Assembly (NCBI GenBank): GCA_027972325.1
Contig: JAPMOS010000066.1
Location: 132,501 to 196,500 of the forward strand
DNA length: 64,000 nucleotides
Reading direction: 5' to 3'
Origin: Paratrimastix pyriformis
Taxonomy: Eukaryota; Preaxostyla; Paratrimastigidae
Under the pieces are notes generated by a model. The model did no database searches and was not told the origin of the DNA. It worked only from the letters and a program-made list of their open reading frames with translations. Of the stretch, positions 1 to 12,177 are shown piece after piece. How positions within the stretch are numbered: position 1 is the stretch's first letter; each line of letters opens with the position of its first letter. The translations under genes were made by a program, and so were the position numbers.

Positions 1-700
1 TATGGTTCTTGTGTGCGAATCTTATTCCGGGCATCTCTGTGTCTGTGTCTGCGATCTGCGATTCCAAGTGCCTGTCTGTCTCCGACTCCTGTGTGCTTGT
101 CTGTTTGTGCAAACCTGATTCTGTGCATCTCTGTGTCTGTGTCTGCGATTCCCCAATGTTTTTGTTAAGAAACGCTAAATTTAGCGAAATTTACTAAATC
201 TTGTATGGAAATACGGAATATTTGCATTATTCAACATTGATTTGCCATACAAAATTTAACGCGTTTTGCGAAATAAACTCCAGTCATATCTTTGCTAAAA
301 TTTTGTATGGCGGCTGTTCAGTGCCTGTCTGTCTGCTCAGTGCCTGTCTGTCTCTGCGATTCATGTGTCGTGTGTCTGTCTGTCTGTGTCTGCGATTCTG
401 ATTTTTGTGCATTCTTCCTGTCTGTGTCCTTGATTGCTGTCTGTGTCTGTCTCGCGCTGTGCCTGCCTGCAATTTTTCATCTCTCACTCACCCATCCCCC
501 TCACCACACCCCTTTTTGCGAGGCATCATCATCATTTTGTGATTCTTAAGTTCGCTCAAGCTGTGCCGTCATTTGGGACACCTTCCTGTCCGATTGATCA
601 GTCCCGTTGCTCCCACACACACCTTTGTAATCGCTCAGCTGTGGATAATCCTTCCCGTCCGGTTGATCAGTCCCTTTGCTCCACACACACACACACACCA
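1..700. other. intron or intergenic DNA rich in TCTG motifs
   Basis: Short repeats of CTGTCT, CTGTGTCTGCGATT and similar motifs run through this stretch. Two copies of a motif beginning GTCCGATTGATCAGTCCC (about 586 and 657) resemble intron 5' ends seen elsewhere in the window. No convincing coding exon was found. Confidence 0.5.
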
Positions 701-755
701 GCCCGACCAGACGGCCCTTCTGGAACGGGACCAGTTTGCGGCTGCGGCCCGGCAT

Positions 756-1135
756 GCATCGATTCTGACCCATTTTCTTGTGTACATACTCACCACACCA
801 CACCAGCCCAACCACCAGTTTGCATCGATTCTGACCCATTTTCTTGTGTACATACTCACCACACCACACCAGCCCAACCACCAGTTTGCATCGATTCTGA
901 CCCATTTTCTGTTCGTGACCACACACAAACACACGCGTACGCACCGCATCACACACGGCAGCCCGACCAGACGGCCCTTCTGGAACGGGACCAGTTTGCT
1001 GCTGCGGTCGATGCGCATCATCGCCCTTTCTGTTCTGATCCGTTTTCTGTTCGTGACGACACACACACCGCATCACACACTGCAGCCCGACCAGACGGCC
1101 CTCCTGGAGCGAGACCAGTTTGCGGCCGCCGCCCG
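756..1135. repeat. 66-bp tandem repeat plus duplicated exon starts
   Basis: A 66-bp unit starting GCATCGATTCTGACCC is present twice in full (756-821, 822-887) and once in part. Around it, the acceptor and first codons of the 1086 exon (peptide PDQTALLERDQFAAA) appear three times, near 700, 960 and 1086. Only the last copy runs into the full exon. Confidence 0.8.
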
Positions 1136-2882
1136 GCATGCCCAGGCCGAGTTGGCCAAACTGCAGGCTGAGAGTGACGAGGCCCGGGCACAGTGCCAGC
1201 TGGCCAACGAGCAGGTCAGTCCACCCCACCCACCCACCCACCCCCATGAATAGACGCGGGACAGGGCACAGGGCCACCTGGTGCAACAAGCAGCCCCCCG
1301 GGGGGAACTCGGTTTTGCGTCACGCGGCCCAGGACATGGCCGCTGGCCCCGCCACACCGCCACCGTCCCATCGGCAATGCTGATGGCTCTCCCCAGATCC
1401 TGTTCACCCCTCCCCTCCCTGCACCACCCGCCCCACGCGCAACGCATCTTGTCATCTTCACTGCATATCCTGCCCAGGCATCTTGTAACCCCCCATATCC
1501 TGCCCGCCCCGCACGCCCGCACCAGCTGACCCAGCTGGCGGCCCAGGTCTCGCAGCTTCGCGCGCAGCTCTCGGATGTCCAGCAGCAGCGCGACCAGGCC
1601 CACGCCCAGACGGGTCAGGCCCTCGACCAGCGCGATGAGGCCACCCGCCAGTGCGACGAGACCCACGCCCAGCTGTGCCACGTCCGTGATTAGACAAAGT
1701 CAGACAGACAGACACAGACAGCACAGACACAGACAGACAGCACAGACAGACAGCACAGACAGACAGCACAGACAGACAGCACAGACAGCACAGACAGACA
1801 GCACAGACAGCACAGACAGCACAGACAGCACAGACAGCACAGACAGCACAGACAGCACAGACAGCACAGACAGCACAGACAGCACAGACAGCACAGACAG
1901 CACAGACAGCACAGCACAGCACAGCACAGCACAGCACAGCACAGCACAGCACAGCACAGCACAGCACAGCACAGCACAGCACAGCACAGCACAGCACAGC
2001 ACAGCACAGACAGACAGCACAGACAGCACAGCACAGACAGCACAGCACAGACAGCACAGCACAGACAGCACAGCACAGACAGCACAGCACAGACAGCAGC
2101 ACAGACAGGCCCACGCCCAGACGGGTCAGGCACTCGACCAGCGCGATGAGGCGACCCGCCAATGTGATGAGACTCACGCCTAGCTGTGCCACGTCCGTCC
2201 CCCCCGCAGACACAGGACAACAAGGAAGAACACTGCAAGGAGTAAGCAGTGTCCACCAGGTTGACAGATGTATGCAGGCAGTGTCAGTGTCAGTCAACGG
2301 GCAAAGCGCCGGGCAGACAGACACAGAGACAGTCCAGACAGACACAGAGACAGTCCAGACAGACACAGAGACAGTCCAGACAGACACAGAGACAGTCCAG
2401 ACAGACACAGAGACAGTCCAGACAGACACAGAGACAATCCACCAGACAGCTCAAACAATTCACTCGTGTTTTGTCTGACGTGACGTGCGCCCCTCATCAG
2501 GCGCAGGCCCAGCTTGCCGACCTGGCTCAGCAGCGCGACCAGGCCCTGGCCGACCTCACCCAGGCGCGTCAGGTCCGCCTCCCCCATCCCCGTGCCACAC
2601 GTCCCCCTGCCCCCACACGATGACAATTCTGGCGGGCTCTCTACGGCACCGCCCAATGATTGTTACTGCTGCTGCCTCCACACCCACTGTGCATCTTCAA
2701 CCATCCAACCCGCCCCAAGGAAAGGGTGCGCTGATGCTCCGTGCTCTCCCGCCCCCTCGCCCGCTCACCCTCTTCTCCACCCGATCCCATCATTCACCTG
2801 CCCATCCACACACCCCGCAGGCCCTCGGCTCCGCCTCCGCCGAACGCGACGCGGCCCTCGCCGAGGCCGACCAACTTCGCGC

Positions 2883-2956
<74 letters not shown>

Positions 2957-4093
2957 CATCGGGAGCTGGTGCGTCGCCTGTCATCGCGGGGCCGCGCGCG
3001 CCTATGGCCGCCCGCATTCAGGTCTGTGTCTGTTATGGTGATGTTGGTTGGTGGTTGGTGGTTGGTGGTTGTTGTTGTTGTTGTTGTTGTTGTTGGTGTT
3101 GTTGTTGTTGGTGTTGTTGTTGTTGTTGTTGGTTGGTGTTGTTGTTGTTGTTATATGCTCCGATTCGATCGTTCATCGCCCCATACCCCCCCCCCCCCCA
3201 CACACACACACACACACACACACCGTCATTCCGTGCATTAGGCTCTCGAGGCCCGTCTGAGCAGCTCTCCCAAGCAGCAACAGCAACAGCAGCAGCAACA
3301 GCAACAACGCGTCTCCGCCTCGCCCACCGCCCCCGTCGTCACCGCCCCCGCCGCCCCCGCCGCCCCCGCCGCCGCCACTTCCGCGTGGCAGCAGCCACCG
3401 CCACCCGCCGTCATCCCCGCCCTGCACCAGCCCGCCTCACCCGCACGTGAGGGAGATGATGCTGTTCGCCAGCAGCAGCAGCAGCCGGTGGCGGAGGAAG
3501 AGCAGGATGAGGAGGAGGAGATTTCACCACTGGCCCCGCCCAGTGGCACACCTGCTGCTGCCCCCGGCTCCGGCTCGGTCCGTTGTTGGGGGTGTCTGCC
3601 TGCGTGCCTGCCTGTGTGTCTGCCTGTCTGCCTGTCTGCCTGTCTGCCTGTCTGCCTGTCTGCCTGTCTGCCTGTCTGCCTGTGTGGATGTGACATCTGC
3701 GGCTGTCTGGTCCGGCTCAGTCCGTCTTGACCTGTTCATTCGCCAGTCTGCGCGAAATCTGTCTCAGTGCTTTCCAAAGCGCCCATTCCACCAAGACCAT
3801 TTCCTCATCCCCCCAAAACTGGATGCATTCTCGCCCGAAAACCGCAACGACACCACCATCCCCCCCCCCCCCCCCCCCCCCCCCCCTCCCATCCAACACA
3901 CCCACCCCACCCACAGCCTTGTTGCGCCAGCCCTGAGCCCCGTCACGGGCCCCGCCCTTCGCGCCGCCCGCAGCCTGCAGGCCCCCTTCGGCGCCACGGC
4001 CGGCCCCGGCTCGCCCCACATGGCCCCTGGGGTCCCTGCCTCCGTTGCCGCCCGGATCTCCGCCCTGTCCACGTCCCTCCACCACCACCAACA

Positions 4094-4159
<66 letters not shown>

Positions 4160-5957
4160 TGTGGATGATGAGCCCAGTGACATGCCTCTGGTCGAGGAAA
4201 CCCACGATGCTTCTGCTGCTCCCGGGTCCCCGCTGGCCGCCGCCGCCGCCGCCTCCGCGCCTTACGTCACTCCGCGCCCCGTCCCGTCATCATCATCACC
4301 ATCATTCACGACGGCAGCTGTTGGTTCGGGGCTGTTGCGTCCTCGGCTGCCAAGCCCGTCCAAGTCCCAGGCGCCGCTGCCCCGGCCGGCCACTCTGCCC
4401 GAGGCCCTCGCCCAGCTGTCCGTCCCGCTGCTTCTTGACGTGTGTCGCCATTTGCTTTTTTTGAAGCGTGTCGTCACGGCCCACTTGCGTATTGACTGTG
4501 TCACAGCCCGCTTGCTTCTTGGCATGTGTTCACGGCCCGCTCTTTTTTTGAAGCGTGTCGTCACGGCCCACTTGCTTCTTGGCATGTGTCGTCACGGCCC
4601 ACTTGCTTCTTGAGCTGTGTCACAGCCCTGACCTGTGTCACGGCCCGCTTGCTTTTTATGACCTGTGTCGTCACGGCCCACTTGCTTCAGCCCACTTTCT
4701 GTGTGTCGGCACAGCCCACTTGCTTCTTGGCATGTGTTCATGGCCCACCGACTGTCGTTGGCCACACTTGTCTTTTTTTCTGCATTGGCCCCCCGCACAC
4801 AATCATCCGAGTTGGTCTTTGACCCCTCCTTCCGTTTTTCTGCATTGGCCCGCACAATCATCCGCACACCACCGTCCCGAGTCGGTCTTTGACCCCTCCT
4901 TCCGTTTTTCTGCATCGGCCCGCACACAATCATCCGCCCACCACCATCCCACACCATCCCACATTCCGTCACTCCCCCTTCCCCCTTCCTTCCCACGTAG
5001 TTCCAGCGCCCACAGCCCACGCGCCGCCCGCACCGCCCCGTCACCCGCCGCCCCGTCCATGTCCATGTCCATGCTGGCCACGATGGCACTGACGGACGAC
5101 GTGCCAGCCATCAACTCGCCCCTGCCCGCCGCCGGCTGTGGGATCTCGGGCGTGGGTCGCGGATCGCCCGCCCAGGTCCGTCCTCTCGGGGGGGCGGCGC
5201 TGGGATGGGATGGGGCTGAGGGCGGATGGGCAGGTGGATGGGAGGGGATTTGGATGGGCAGGTGGATGGGAGGGGATTGGGATGGGCAGGTGGATGGGAG
5301 GGGATTGGGATGGGCAGGTGGATGGGATGGGATTTGGATGGGCAGGTGGAGGGGATGGGACGAGCAGCCGAGTGCTGCTCGGGCAACTCAGGGGGATGGC
5401 ATGGATTGGCAGTGTTCTCCACGCGTCTGCCGTGTCACTTTCACTTGCGCATTCAGGCATGCCGCATTACCATCGGCGCGCACCCCTGGGCTTTGTTTTG
5501 TTGCTCACACCACATCCTTGCTCCCCCTGCCCAGGTGACCTACCGGCTTGGCGTCGGACCCCAGTTCCTCGTCCCGCCGCCTCCTCTCCCGCCCCCCCAC
5601 AACCTGGCCCAGCCCCGTCCCGCCACCAACACCACCACCACCCAGCCCACCCCAACCTCGCTCCGCGCCCCGTCCCCGGCCCGCGGGGCCACCAGCAGCA
5701 GCAGTCTCCTGTTCCATTCTGATCAGCCCGCCGCCACAGCAGCAAGCGACCTGCAGGCCCGGGCGCCGATCAGCCGGCGGGACCCATCGCCCCTGCGTGC
5801 CCGCCTGGTCAGCACGGCCGTGGCCGTGGGGCCCAACTTGGCCTCGCAGATGCTGCTCCGTGAGATGCGATCCGGCAAGCTGGACGGTCTGCCCGGGATG
5901 GTGGCGGTGTTGGTGTTGTTGGTTGTTGTTGGTGCGGGATGTTGGTGTGGTCGTGGT

Positions 5958-5997
<40 letters not shown>

Positions 5998-6754
5998 GTC
6001 ATGGGCATGGGCATGGGCATGGGCATGGTCTTGATCTTGGGGTGCGGGATGTTGGCGTTTCATGTTGCTTCGTGAGCAAGCTGGACGATCCGATCTGTCG
6101 GCAGTGCGGGACGGAGTGGAAGGCGGATCTGCGCACGTCTGTGTGGTTGTTGCTGCGCACAGGCGGGTCGGGTCACACGCGTTTACCGACTTGACCTCAC
6201 CGACACTGATCTTCCTCCTTTTTGTGTTCTCCCCCTCTGGCGATGTCGATGCTGCTGCCCCATCAGGTTCCGACGCCCCTGCCGCCACCAGCACCCCGGC
6301 TGTGGGGCTCTACCCCCCGGCGAGCCCCTCTTTGGGCTTCTCAGGGTCAGGCGGCCCCCTGGCCACTCCAGCCCAGGGTTCCAGTGGCGACCTGCCTTCT
6401 CGCTTCTCACATCTGCCTCGCGCCGTTCTGAGCTCGCCGCTGTTCACCTCGCTCCTGACCCGGGTGCGCCCGGGCCCGTCGACTCCACCCCCGGCGGCAC
6501 TCCCACCGACTCATCCACCCCGGAGTCAGCCGCTCACCGCGGCGGCTCCGCCCCCAAGTGCATCCTCGGAGCTGTATCGTCGCGTGATGGCCCGAAATGC
6601 GAGTCCGGCCCGACCACCCCATGCGGATGGTAGCCGGATGGAGATGTTTGCGCCCGTGGAGGGAGCCGCGGCTGCGGTGGCGGCGGAGGGGCCCATGATG
6701 ACCCACCCAATGGCGGTGCACGCCGGGGGTGAGGTTGAGCAGAAGACCGAGTGA
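1086..6754 (+). CDS. coiled-coil, polyglutamine-rich protein (3' part of gene)
   Basis: I do not recognise this gene. Exons read in a consistent phase at 1086-1214, 1526-1681, 2501-2572 and 2821-3021, then at about 3242-3577, 3917-4439, 5001-5175, 5535-5900 and 6267-6754 (stop at 6752-6754). Boundaries of the later exons are uncertain because phases do not all match. The first exons code heptad-rich helix (LLERDQF, LAKLQAE, LRAQLSDVQQQ, QRDQALADL), that is, a coiled coil. Later exons are low complexity: two glutamine runs near 2887-2955 and 4093-4155, alanine/proline stretches, and an acidic EEEQDEEEE patch. No catalytic domain is visible. No start codon was found, so the 5' end probably lies upstream of or in the first kilobase. 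A structural or scaffold role is only a guess. Confidence 0.6.
1695..2106. repeat. CAGA/CAGCA microsatellite array in intron
   Basis: Pure ACAGACAGC and AGCAC repeats fill the intron. The array is bounded by a near-identical duplication: 1593-1690 recurs at 2107-2204 with about ten substitutions. Confidence 0.85.
2322..2440. repeat. minisatellite, about 21-bp unit, six copies
   Basis: Contiguous copies of a unit built from CAGACAGACACAGAGACAGT, directly tandem with no spacers, inside an intron of the coiled-coil gene. Confidence 0.85.
4440..4990. repeat. two intronic minisatellites
   Basis: Imperfect copies of GTCACGGCCCACTTGCTTCT span about 4450-4745. A second unit containing CCCTCCTTCCGTTTTTCTGC recurs three times between 4770 and 4940. 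Both lie in one intron of the coiled-coil gene. Confidence 0.75.
5212..5360. repeat. minisatellite GGATGGGCAGGTGGATGGGA
   Basis: Five to six imperfect copies of a unit of about 27 bp, directly tandem, in an intron between the exons ending at 5175 and starting at 5535. Confidence 0.8.
5945..6035. repeat. (GGGCAT)n array
   Basis: About thirteen hexamer copies of ATGGGC or ATGGTC within an intron of the coiled-coil gene. Confidence 0.85.
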
Positions 6755-7009
6755 AGAGGATAAGCGCACGTATTGTACTATGTTAATCGATTCGGTGAAT
6801 GATGATATGGAAGAACGACGTCTTCTCTTGACTCTCTGTTGTTTCAATTGGGGGATCTCCTTCCTTACTCTTCGTTGCGAGGGGGATTGGGTCTGGGCAC
6901 CATGCACATGGGCAGGGCCGGCTCGGAGCAAATTGACACGTGGCAACTCCAATTCAACAGCGGAGACGCCCGAAAAGTGGTCTGTCCACCCCAGGAGAAC
7001 AACACAGCA

Positions 7010-8900
7010 ATGTTCCGCAAGCTTTGCGTGTTTGCTCTGCTCTCCCTCGCCTTTGCCGAGGTTTTCTTCCAGGAGGAATTCAACGGTTTGTCAACGCCGT
7101 CGGTTTTGATGAATGCTCACATTTTCGCACTTCTGCTCCGCTCATAACATGCAGACGGCTGGGATAAGCGCTGGGTGAAGTCTTCGCTGAAGGGCGAGCA
7201 GCAGGGTGAGTGGACTCACACTGCTGGCGAGGTCTGCCGCGTTGCTTCGCGTCTCAACAGGTCGATCACCCATCTCGATCTCTAGTTCTATGGCGACAAG
7301 GATGCTCAGATGGGTATTAAGGCTTCCCAGGACGCCCGCTTCTACGGCATCTCTGCCGATATGGGCAAGACCATCTCCAACAAGGATCAGGATCTGATCG
7401 TCTCGTACACTGTCAAGCACGAGCAGAAGATCGACTGCGGCGGTGGTTACATGAAGCTCATGCCCGCTCCTCTCAACCAGGAGAAGTTCGGCGGTGATGA
7501 CAAGTACAAGTCCGTCGATGTCATCTATGTCACTTCCGAAGGCTCATCCTTTGCCTCCGATCTTCGCTCCTCTCGCCTTGTTTTTTTGCCTTGTGAACAA
7601 TAGCATCATGTTCGGCCCCGATATTTGCGGTACTGGCACCCGGAAGGTCCACGCCATCTTCAACTACAAGGGCCAGAACCTCCTGATCAAGAAGAACGTT
7701 CCCTGCAAGACTGATCAGCTCACTCACCTGTACACCCTCATTGTCCACCCCGACAACACCTATGAGATCCAAATTGATGAGGAGAAGGTGCAGTCTGGCA
7801 AGCTTGAGGGTCTGTGTTCCTCGAGCACTCCATACCCACCCCTTTCAACAAAACCTTCGAATTTTATGCTCATGTGTGATTTTGTTCTCTGGGGGTCATG
7901 TCCGCATGCAGAGGACTGGGACTTCCTGAAGCCCAAGGAGATCGCCGACCCCGAGGCCAAGAAGCCCGCCGACTGGGTTGATGACGCCCAGATCCCCGAC
8001 GTGAACGACAAGAAGCCTGAAGGCTGGGACCAACCCCAGACCATCACCGACCCCGAGGCCACCAAGCCCGAGACCTGGGACGATGAGGCTGTCCGTGGCT
8101 CCCTCCCCTGACCTCTCGACCACACTCCCACCACACCCCCGCCCTTTCCCATCCATTCCACTCACTTGCTTCTCTTTTTCCGGCGCCATAGGACGGCGAG
8201 TGGGTTGCCCCCCAGGTTCCCAACCCCGAGTACAAGGGCGAGTGGAAGCAGAAGATGATTCCCAACCCCAACTACAAGGGTCCCTGGAAGGCCCCCATGA
8301 TCCCCAACCCCGAGTACACCCCCGACGACAAGCTCTACCTCCAGGACGGCATGCGCTATGTCGGCATTGAGATCTGGCAGGTCAAGGCCGGCACCATCTT
8401 CGACAACATCATCGTCGCCAACGACATGGCCGAGGTCAAGGCCTTCACCGACCGCACCTGGAAGGCCAACAAGGACGCCGAGAAGGCCAAGTTCGACAAG
8501 GCCGAGGAGGAGCGCCGCAAGGTCGAGGAGGAGCAGCGCAAGGTGATGGAGGAGCAGCGCAAGAAGGACGAGGAGGAGAAGAAGAAGGAGGAGGCTGCCC
8601 ACCCCGCCGCCCCCGCCGAGGAGGAGGACGAGGATGACGAGGAGGAGGAAGAGAAGAAGCCCGAGCTGCACGACGGTCTGTCGATGTGCCTCCCCGGGGA
8701 GAAAGAGGCGGGGTGAATGAGATTTTTTTTACTGATGAATTTCATTTGAAGTCCGTGTTTATGATTCCTCTGATTAGAGCCAAATGTCCTGACACACAAA
8801 AATCTCGCTCATCCAGTCCTCCCGTCCTGGTTCCAAATCTCCCGAACTTTCCCCCACTCACCCTGTTCTCTCTTTTTTCCCTCCTCCGACAGACCTTTAA
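7010..8900 (+). CDS. CALR: calreticulin (ER calcium-binding lectin chaperone)
   Basis: Seven exons: 7010-7085, 7155-7231, 7286-7509, 7604-7809, 7912-8090, 8192-8675 and 8893-8900, totalling 1,254 nt (417 aa). The product begins with a signal peptide (MFRKLCVFALLSLAFA). The globular domain has the family motifs KHEQKIDCGGGY and IMFGPDICG with the paired cysteines. The P-domain repeats follow (KKPADW, KKPEGW, TKPETW; GEWVAP, GEWKQK, GPWKAP), then an acidic, Lys/Glu-rich calcium-binding tail. There is no membrane segment, so this is calreticulin rather than calnexin. The start at 7010 is chosen because the signal peptide begins there. The last exon is only 8 nt and adds Asp-Leu-stop, giving a C-terminal HDDL, a variant of the HDEL/KDEL retrieval signal. 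The intron before exon 3 is 54 nt. Function in glycoprotein folding and calcium storage follows from the family. Confidence 0.95.
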
Positions 8901-9880
8901 ACGGCTCCCGCGCCAGCCCCCGGCTTTTTCGCCTCATGTTCAAATAGCTGTTGATTATTTTTTACCCCCTCCCCACTTCACCCCCGGTGTTGATTTTGTA
9001 CATCGAGAACATGTCCTTCTGATCTCCCTCTTCGTCGCGGGGGGTTGGAGCGAGGCCAAACGAGTCCCTTGGGCCGGTCAGAACGCCCCTTTGAATGGCC
9101 AGCACGACGGTGGGCACTGTCCGCCGGGATCGGAGAACAGCCAACAAAATTGGACTCACTCCCAGTTGAATTGGTCTCAACCATTCTGGGGTTGTGCCCG
9201 AATGGGGTCTGTGGCTTTTTCCTTCCATGACCAACAGTTGGAAATTCGGAATCAGTATGCCCTGGCCGGCACCTGCCGTTCGTGGAAGACGATCATGGAT
9301 TCGGAGGAGTACTGGGCACAGCAATCGAAGCTCTTCCGCGCTGAGCCACCAGCAGCGATGCGGCAACACCCGAATTTTTCGTGGAAATTGTATTTTCGTC
9401 ACTCGGTGACCATCGACCGTTCTTTTCCGACCCTGCGCGAAAACGACCTACGATACTCCCCCTCTGGTCGTTCTTGCGAATGTGTTACGGCGCATCCAGA
9501 TTGGGGAAGCCTCGTGTTGAATCGACGATTCAAGGAGGCCGCCATTTGGCTTGCCTTTGCCGGGCAAACTGATGCGGACAAGTGGCGCGCAGGGTTTATG
9601 CTGGAACCCATCGCTGGCGTTGTGGCGGGCCAGGACAAGACTGGTTGGGGTCTGTTGCGGCAGCCTCCGCCTCGTTCCGCAACCCCGTCTACTCGACTAG
9701 GGTACTGCAACTATGATCAGTCCTTCCCTCCTCCCTCCCCCCTCCCCTCCCTTCCATTCCCCCAGGGCATTGGTGTCCCTCACGCGGTCCCGCATACCCC
9801 AACCGGGTTGCCCTGGGGTTGGGCATCGACAAGGATCACAACTTGTTCGCCCAGGTTCGTATGTTCAGCTTCCCTTTGGC

Positions 9881-10000
9881 CTGCCCTCATGCCGTTTGCA
9901 CTGCCCTCATGCCGTTTGCACTGCCCTCATGCCGTTTGCACTGCCCTCATGCCGTTTGCACTGCCCTCATGCCATTTGCACTGCCCTCATGCCGTTTGCA
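9881..10000. repeat. 20-bp minisatellite, six copies
   Basis: Six contiguous copies of CTGCCCTCATGCCGTTTGCA, one with a single change, in what would be intron 4 of the decayed F-box gene. Confidence 0.95.
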
Positions 10001-10019
10001 CTGCCCAGCCGTGTGCCAC

Positions 10020-10570
10020 TGCAGGTTAAGATATGCGGCTCGCATCCTCCCCCACCATCCTCCACAGCACCACCACCACACCACACGGTGCCACACCAGA
10101 AACCATGCACAGAGCACCACACGCAACACAGATCAGCTGTCTCCGTCACGCAATACACACACCGCACCACACAGCACCACACCGTGCCACACCAGACCGG
10201 ATCACACAACACAGATCAGATTCCCCCACGCCATCCCCCACAACACCACCACACACCGCCACACGGCGCCACACCAAGACGCCCTGCGCATAACACCACA
10301 CAGATCAGATCCCAGAACCACGCCATCCGTCACGCAAACACACAACACAGAACACACAACACGGTGCCACGCCACACCAGACAGCCTGCGCCGCATTACA
10401 CCCACGCGCAACACTGCCACTCATCATCGTCATTCCACGCCATCTGTCACATTGTACAGCGCAGCACAACGCCCTCATGCACACCCTGGCACCATCGTCC
10501 ACCACATCGCCCATCGCCAACCACCAGGGATTCCACGTTCGCACCTGACCCACCCCCTCCACCCCCATTC
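10020..10570. repeat. degenerate CACACC-rich tandem region
   Basis: Diverged repeats of motifs such as CACACGGTGCCACACCAGA and AACACAGATCAGA. No coding sequence was recognised. The long open frames here are a by-product of the repeat. Confidence 0.6.
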
Positions 10571-10676
10571 CCAGTCCTGATTCCCCGGTGCGCACTTTAC
10601 CAATCACCCCCATCTCCACCACCCCAGTCCAGATTCCACGGTTCGCGTGACCTCGATTCCCGACAATCACCGCCCC

Positions 10677-10707
<31 letters not shown>

Positions 10708-10945
10708 ACACATACACACATTCCCAGTCCGGATTCCACGGTTCGCGCGAACCCGATTCCCGACAGTCACTGCCCTCGGACCGACCGCTCTACTTTGTAA
10801 TCTCCCCGAAGGCCCCCATGCTGGTGACTGTGCTCGGGGTGACATACCCCGGCGCCCCGAGCTGCCCGTCTGGATGGCGGGCGGGTGCGAGACGCGGTGG
10901 TGGGCGGGTCGGAGCCACCCGTGGGTGTCCTCGATGATCCGCCGA

Positions 10946-11053
10946 GAGAACATGCTGTGGATTTGCGAGGGCGCAGGCGACGACACTCCAGGGGGGGCCG
11001 GGCCGAATGACCCGTATGATGGCTCCTCCCGGCCGGGGCCCGCCTGGTCATCA
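10946..11053 (+). repeat. dispersed short repeat, copy 1
   Basis: Starts GAGAACATGCTGTG, continues TTTGCGAGGGCGCAGGCGAC, and ends with a GC-rich block (GGCTCCTCCCGGCCGGGGCC). Other copies lie at 25822-26110, 31438-31470, 32275-32426 (-), 32690-32734 (-) and 60600-60715. Length, copy number and lack of coding suggest a short non-autonomous element. I see no clear terminal repeats. Confidence 0.7.
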
Positions 11054-11330
11054 CCCCTCCAGTGGTAGTGTATAACACCCCTCCTGCGGTCGTCGACCGA
11101 ACCCCCCTACCCCCCATCGATCCGCCGATATCACCCCTCCAGTGGTAGTGCAGATCACCCCTCATGGAGTCGAACCCCCCCCCCCCCCCACCCCACCCCC
11201 ACCCCCACCCCCATCCGATCGGCCGATATCACCCATCCTGTCGTGTATATATCACCCCTCCTGCAGGAGTCGACCGAACCCCCTTCGGTCCGTCAATATC
11301 ACCCCTCCCGATCGACGTATGTTTTATGGT
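11040..11330. repeat. imperfect repeat TATCACCCCTCC / GTCGACCGAACCCCC
   Basis: About five diverged units carry both motifs. A related unit (GACCGAAC...CATCGATCCG) lies at 16249-16290 behind the paralogous F-box gene, so this is probably ancestral 3' flank of that family. Confidence 0.6.
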
Positions 11331-11334
11331 GGCC

Positions 11335-12110
11335 TGCCGATTGGGACTTGCTGCCACCCCCACGGGAATGTGGCGACAGAACCCAGCCATTGGCGAGGCG
11401 CTGGGCTGTGTGACAGAAATGCGAGCGGACGAGATAAAATCGGAAGTAAAAAAACCCGGCGTCGCGCGATCTCCTCTGGTTCTCACGGAAACACGACGAA
11501 ACGTCTGGCATAGCGGCGTGTTCTACGACGGGGGGGGCGGACGACCCCCGCCAGAATTCACGTTCGGTGGGCCCTAACCGGACAGGAACCCATGTGGCAC
11601 CGAGCCTCAGAGCTGGGGGGGCGGGACCATCAGGGGTGCATAGGGCACCAAAATCGCAAAAAGGAAAAAGCCCTTGAGGTCGGTATGTGGATCGAGAGAA
11701 AAATTCTGGGGGCTTTTTGTGTCCAAATATGATGCAACGAGGCGGCTCGCCTCAACGGACGGCGCTGAAGCCTCAAATCAATGGATCCAAGAGAGGAGAC
11801 TTGGTCGGAGGAGTGGATTCAGGTCTTGCTGTAAGCCCCATCAAAGAGGAGCCTCCAAAACGTTTCTCCTGGAGACTGGTCGCGCTCAGACGACGATTCC
11901 CGAAGTGCGGATAAGTTTGAAAAAGGTATCAAGGTCCCTCTCGGACTCAACCCGGCACCTGTGATCTGCATTCCATTCGAGGTGGAACAGACCATGTAAC
12001 GCCCGCTGCCGGAGTGAGATGGTCGGGCTTTTGTGCGCCTGATTCCTTGATTTTTTTCTTGGGATTAGCTCAAAAAAGCGAAATTCAAGCCTTGCCAGCC
12101 CCCTGATAAC
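11335..12110. other. intergenic stretch
   Basis: No exon, RNA gene or repeat array was recognised. The sequence is complex and less GC-biased than the genes. It separates the decayed F-box gene from the F-box/LRR gene. Confidence 0.5.
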
Positions 12111-12177
12111 TCGATCTTCACACGGCTGCCACCCGAGCTCTTATCAATCATCATGGGTTGTTCCGCGGTTCCCCTTC
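12111..12177 (+). pseudogene. F-box remnant upstream of the LRR gene
   Basis: Frame starting at 12111 reads SIFTRLPPELLSIIMGCS, a good F-box helix (LPPELLSII). It has no in-frame ATG upstream before a stop at 12066-12068. It runs into the following coding frame only if two bases are restored in a CT run near 12199. Either a start exon lies further upstream with an unrecognised splice, or the F-box was lost from the gene. Confidence 0.5.

Larger units (their letters stand above)
9150..10960 (+). pseudogene. decayed copy of the short F-box gene family
   Basis: This copy aligns exon by exon with the intact paralogues at 14715-16250 and 16583-17580. Recognisable pieces are an F-box start (DSLPVELVSTILGLCPNG, 9153-9206), the main exon at 9256-9649 (YALAGTCRSWK...FSWKLYFRHSV), a short exon from 9701, a fourth from about 9766 and the last from about 10732. 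Damage: the paralogues' ATG is TTG at 9150; the donor after the 9701 exon is missing and replaced by a C/T tract, and read-through is out of frame; the last exon lacks two single bases present in the paralogue at 16120-16190, so VTYPGA is followed by a wrong frame. An upstream in-frame ATG at 9045 could replace the start but not the other lesions. F-box proteins normally link substrates to SCF ubiquitin ligases. Confidence 0.75.

Noticed and set aside
9881-10000. Possible CRISPR-like array
   Set aside because: The 20-bp units are contiguous with no unique spacers, and the genome is eukaryotic. The same holds for 2322-2440 and 5212-5360.
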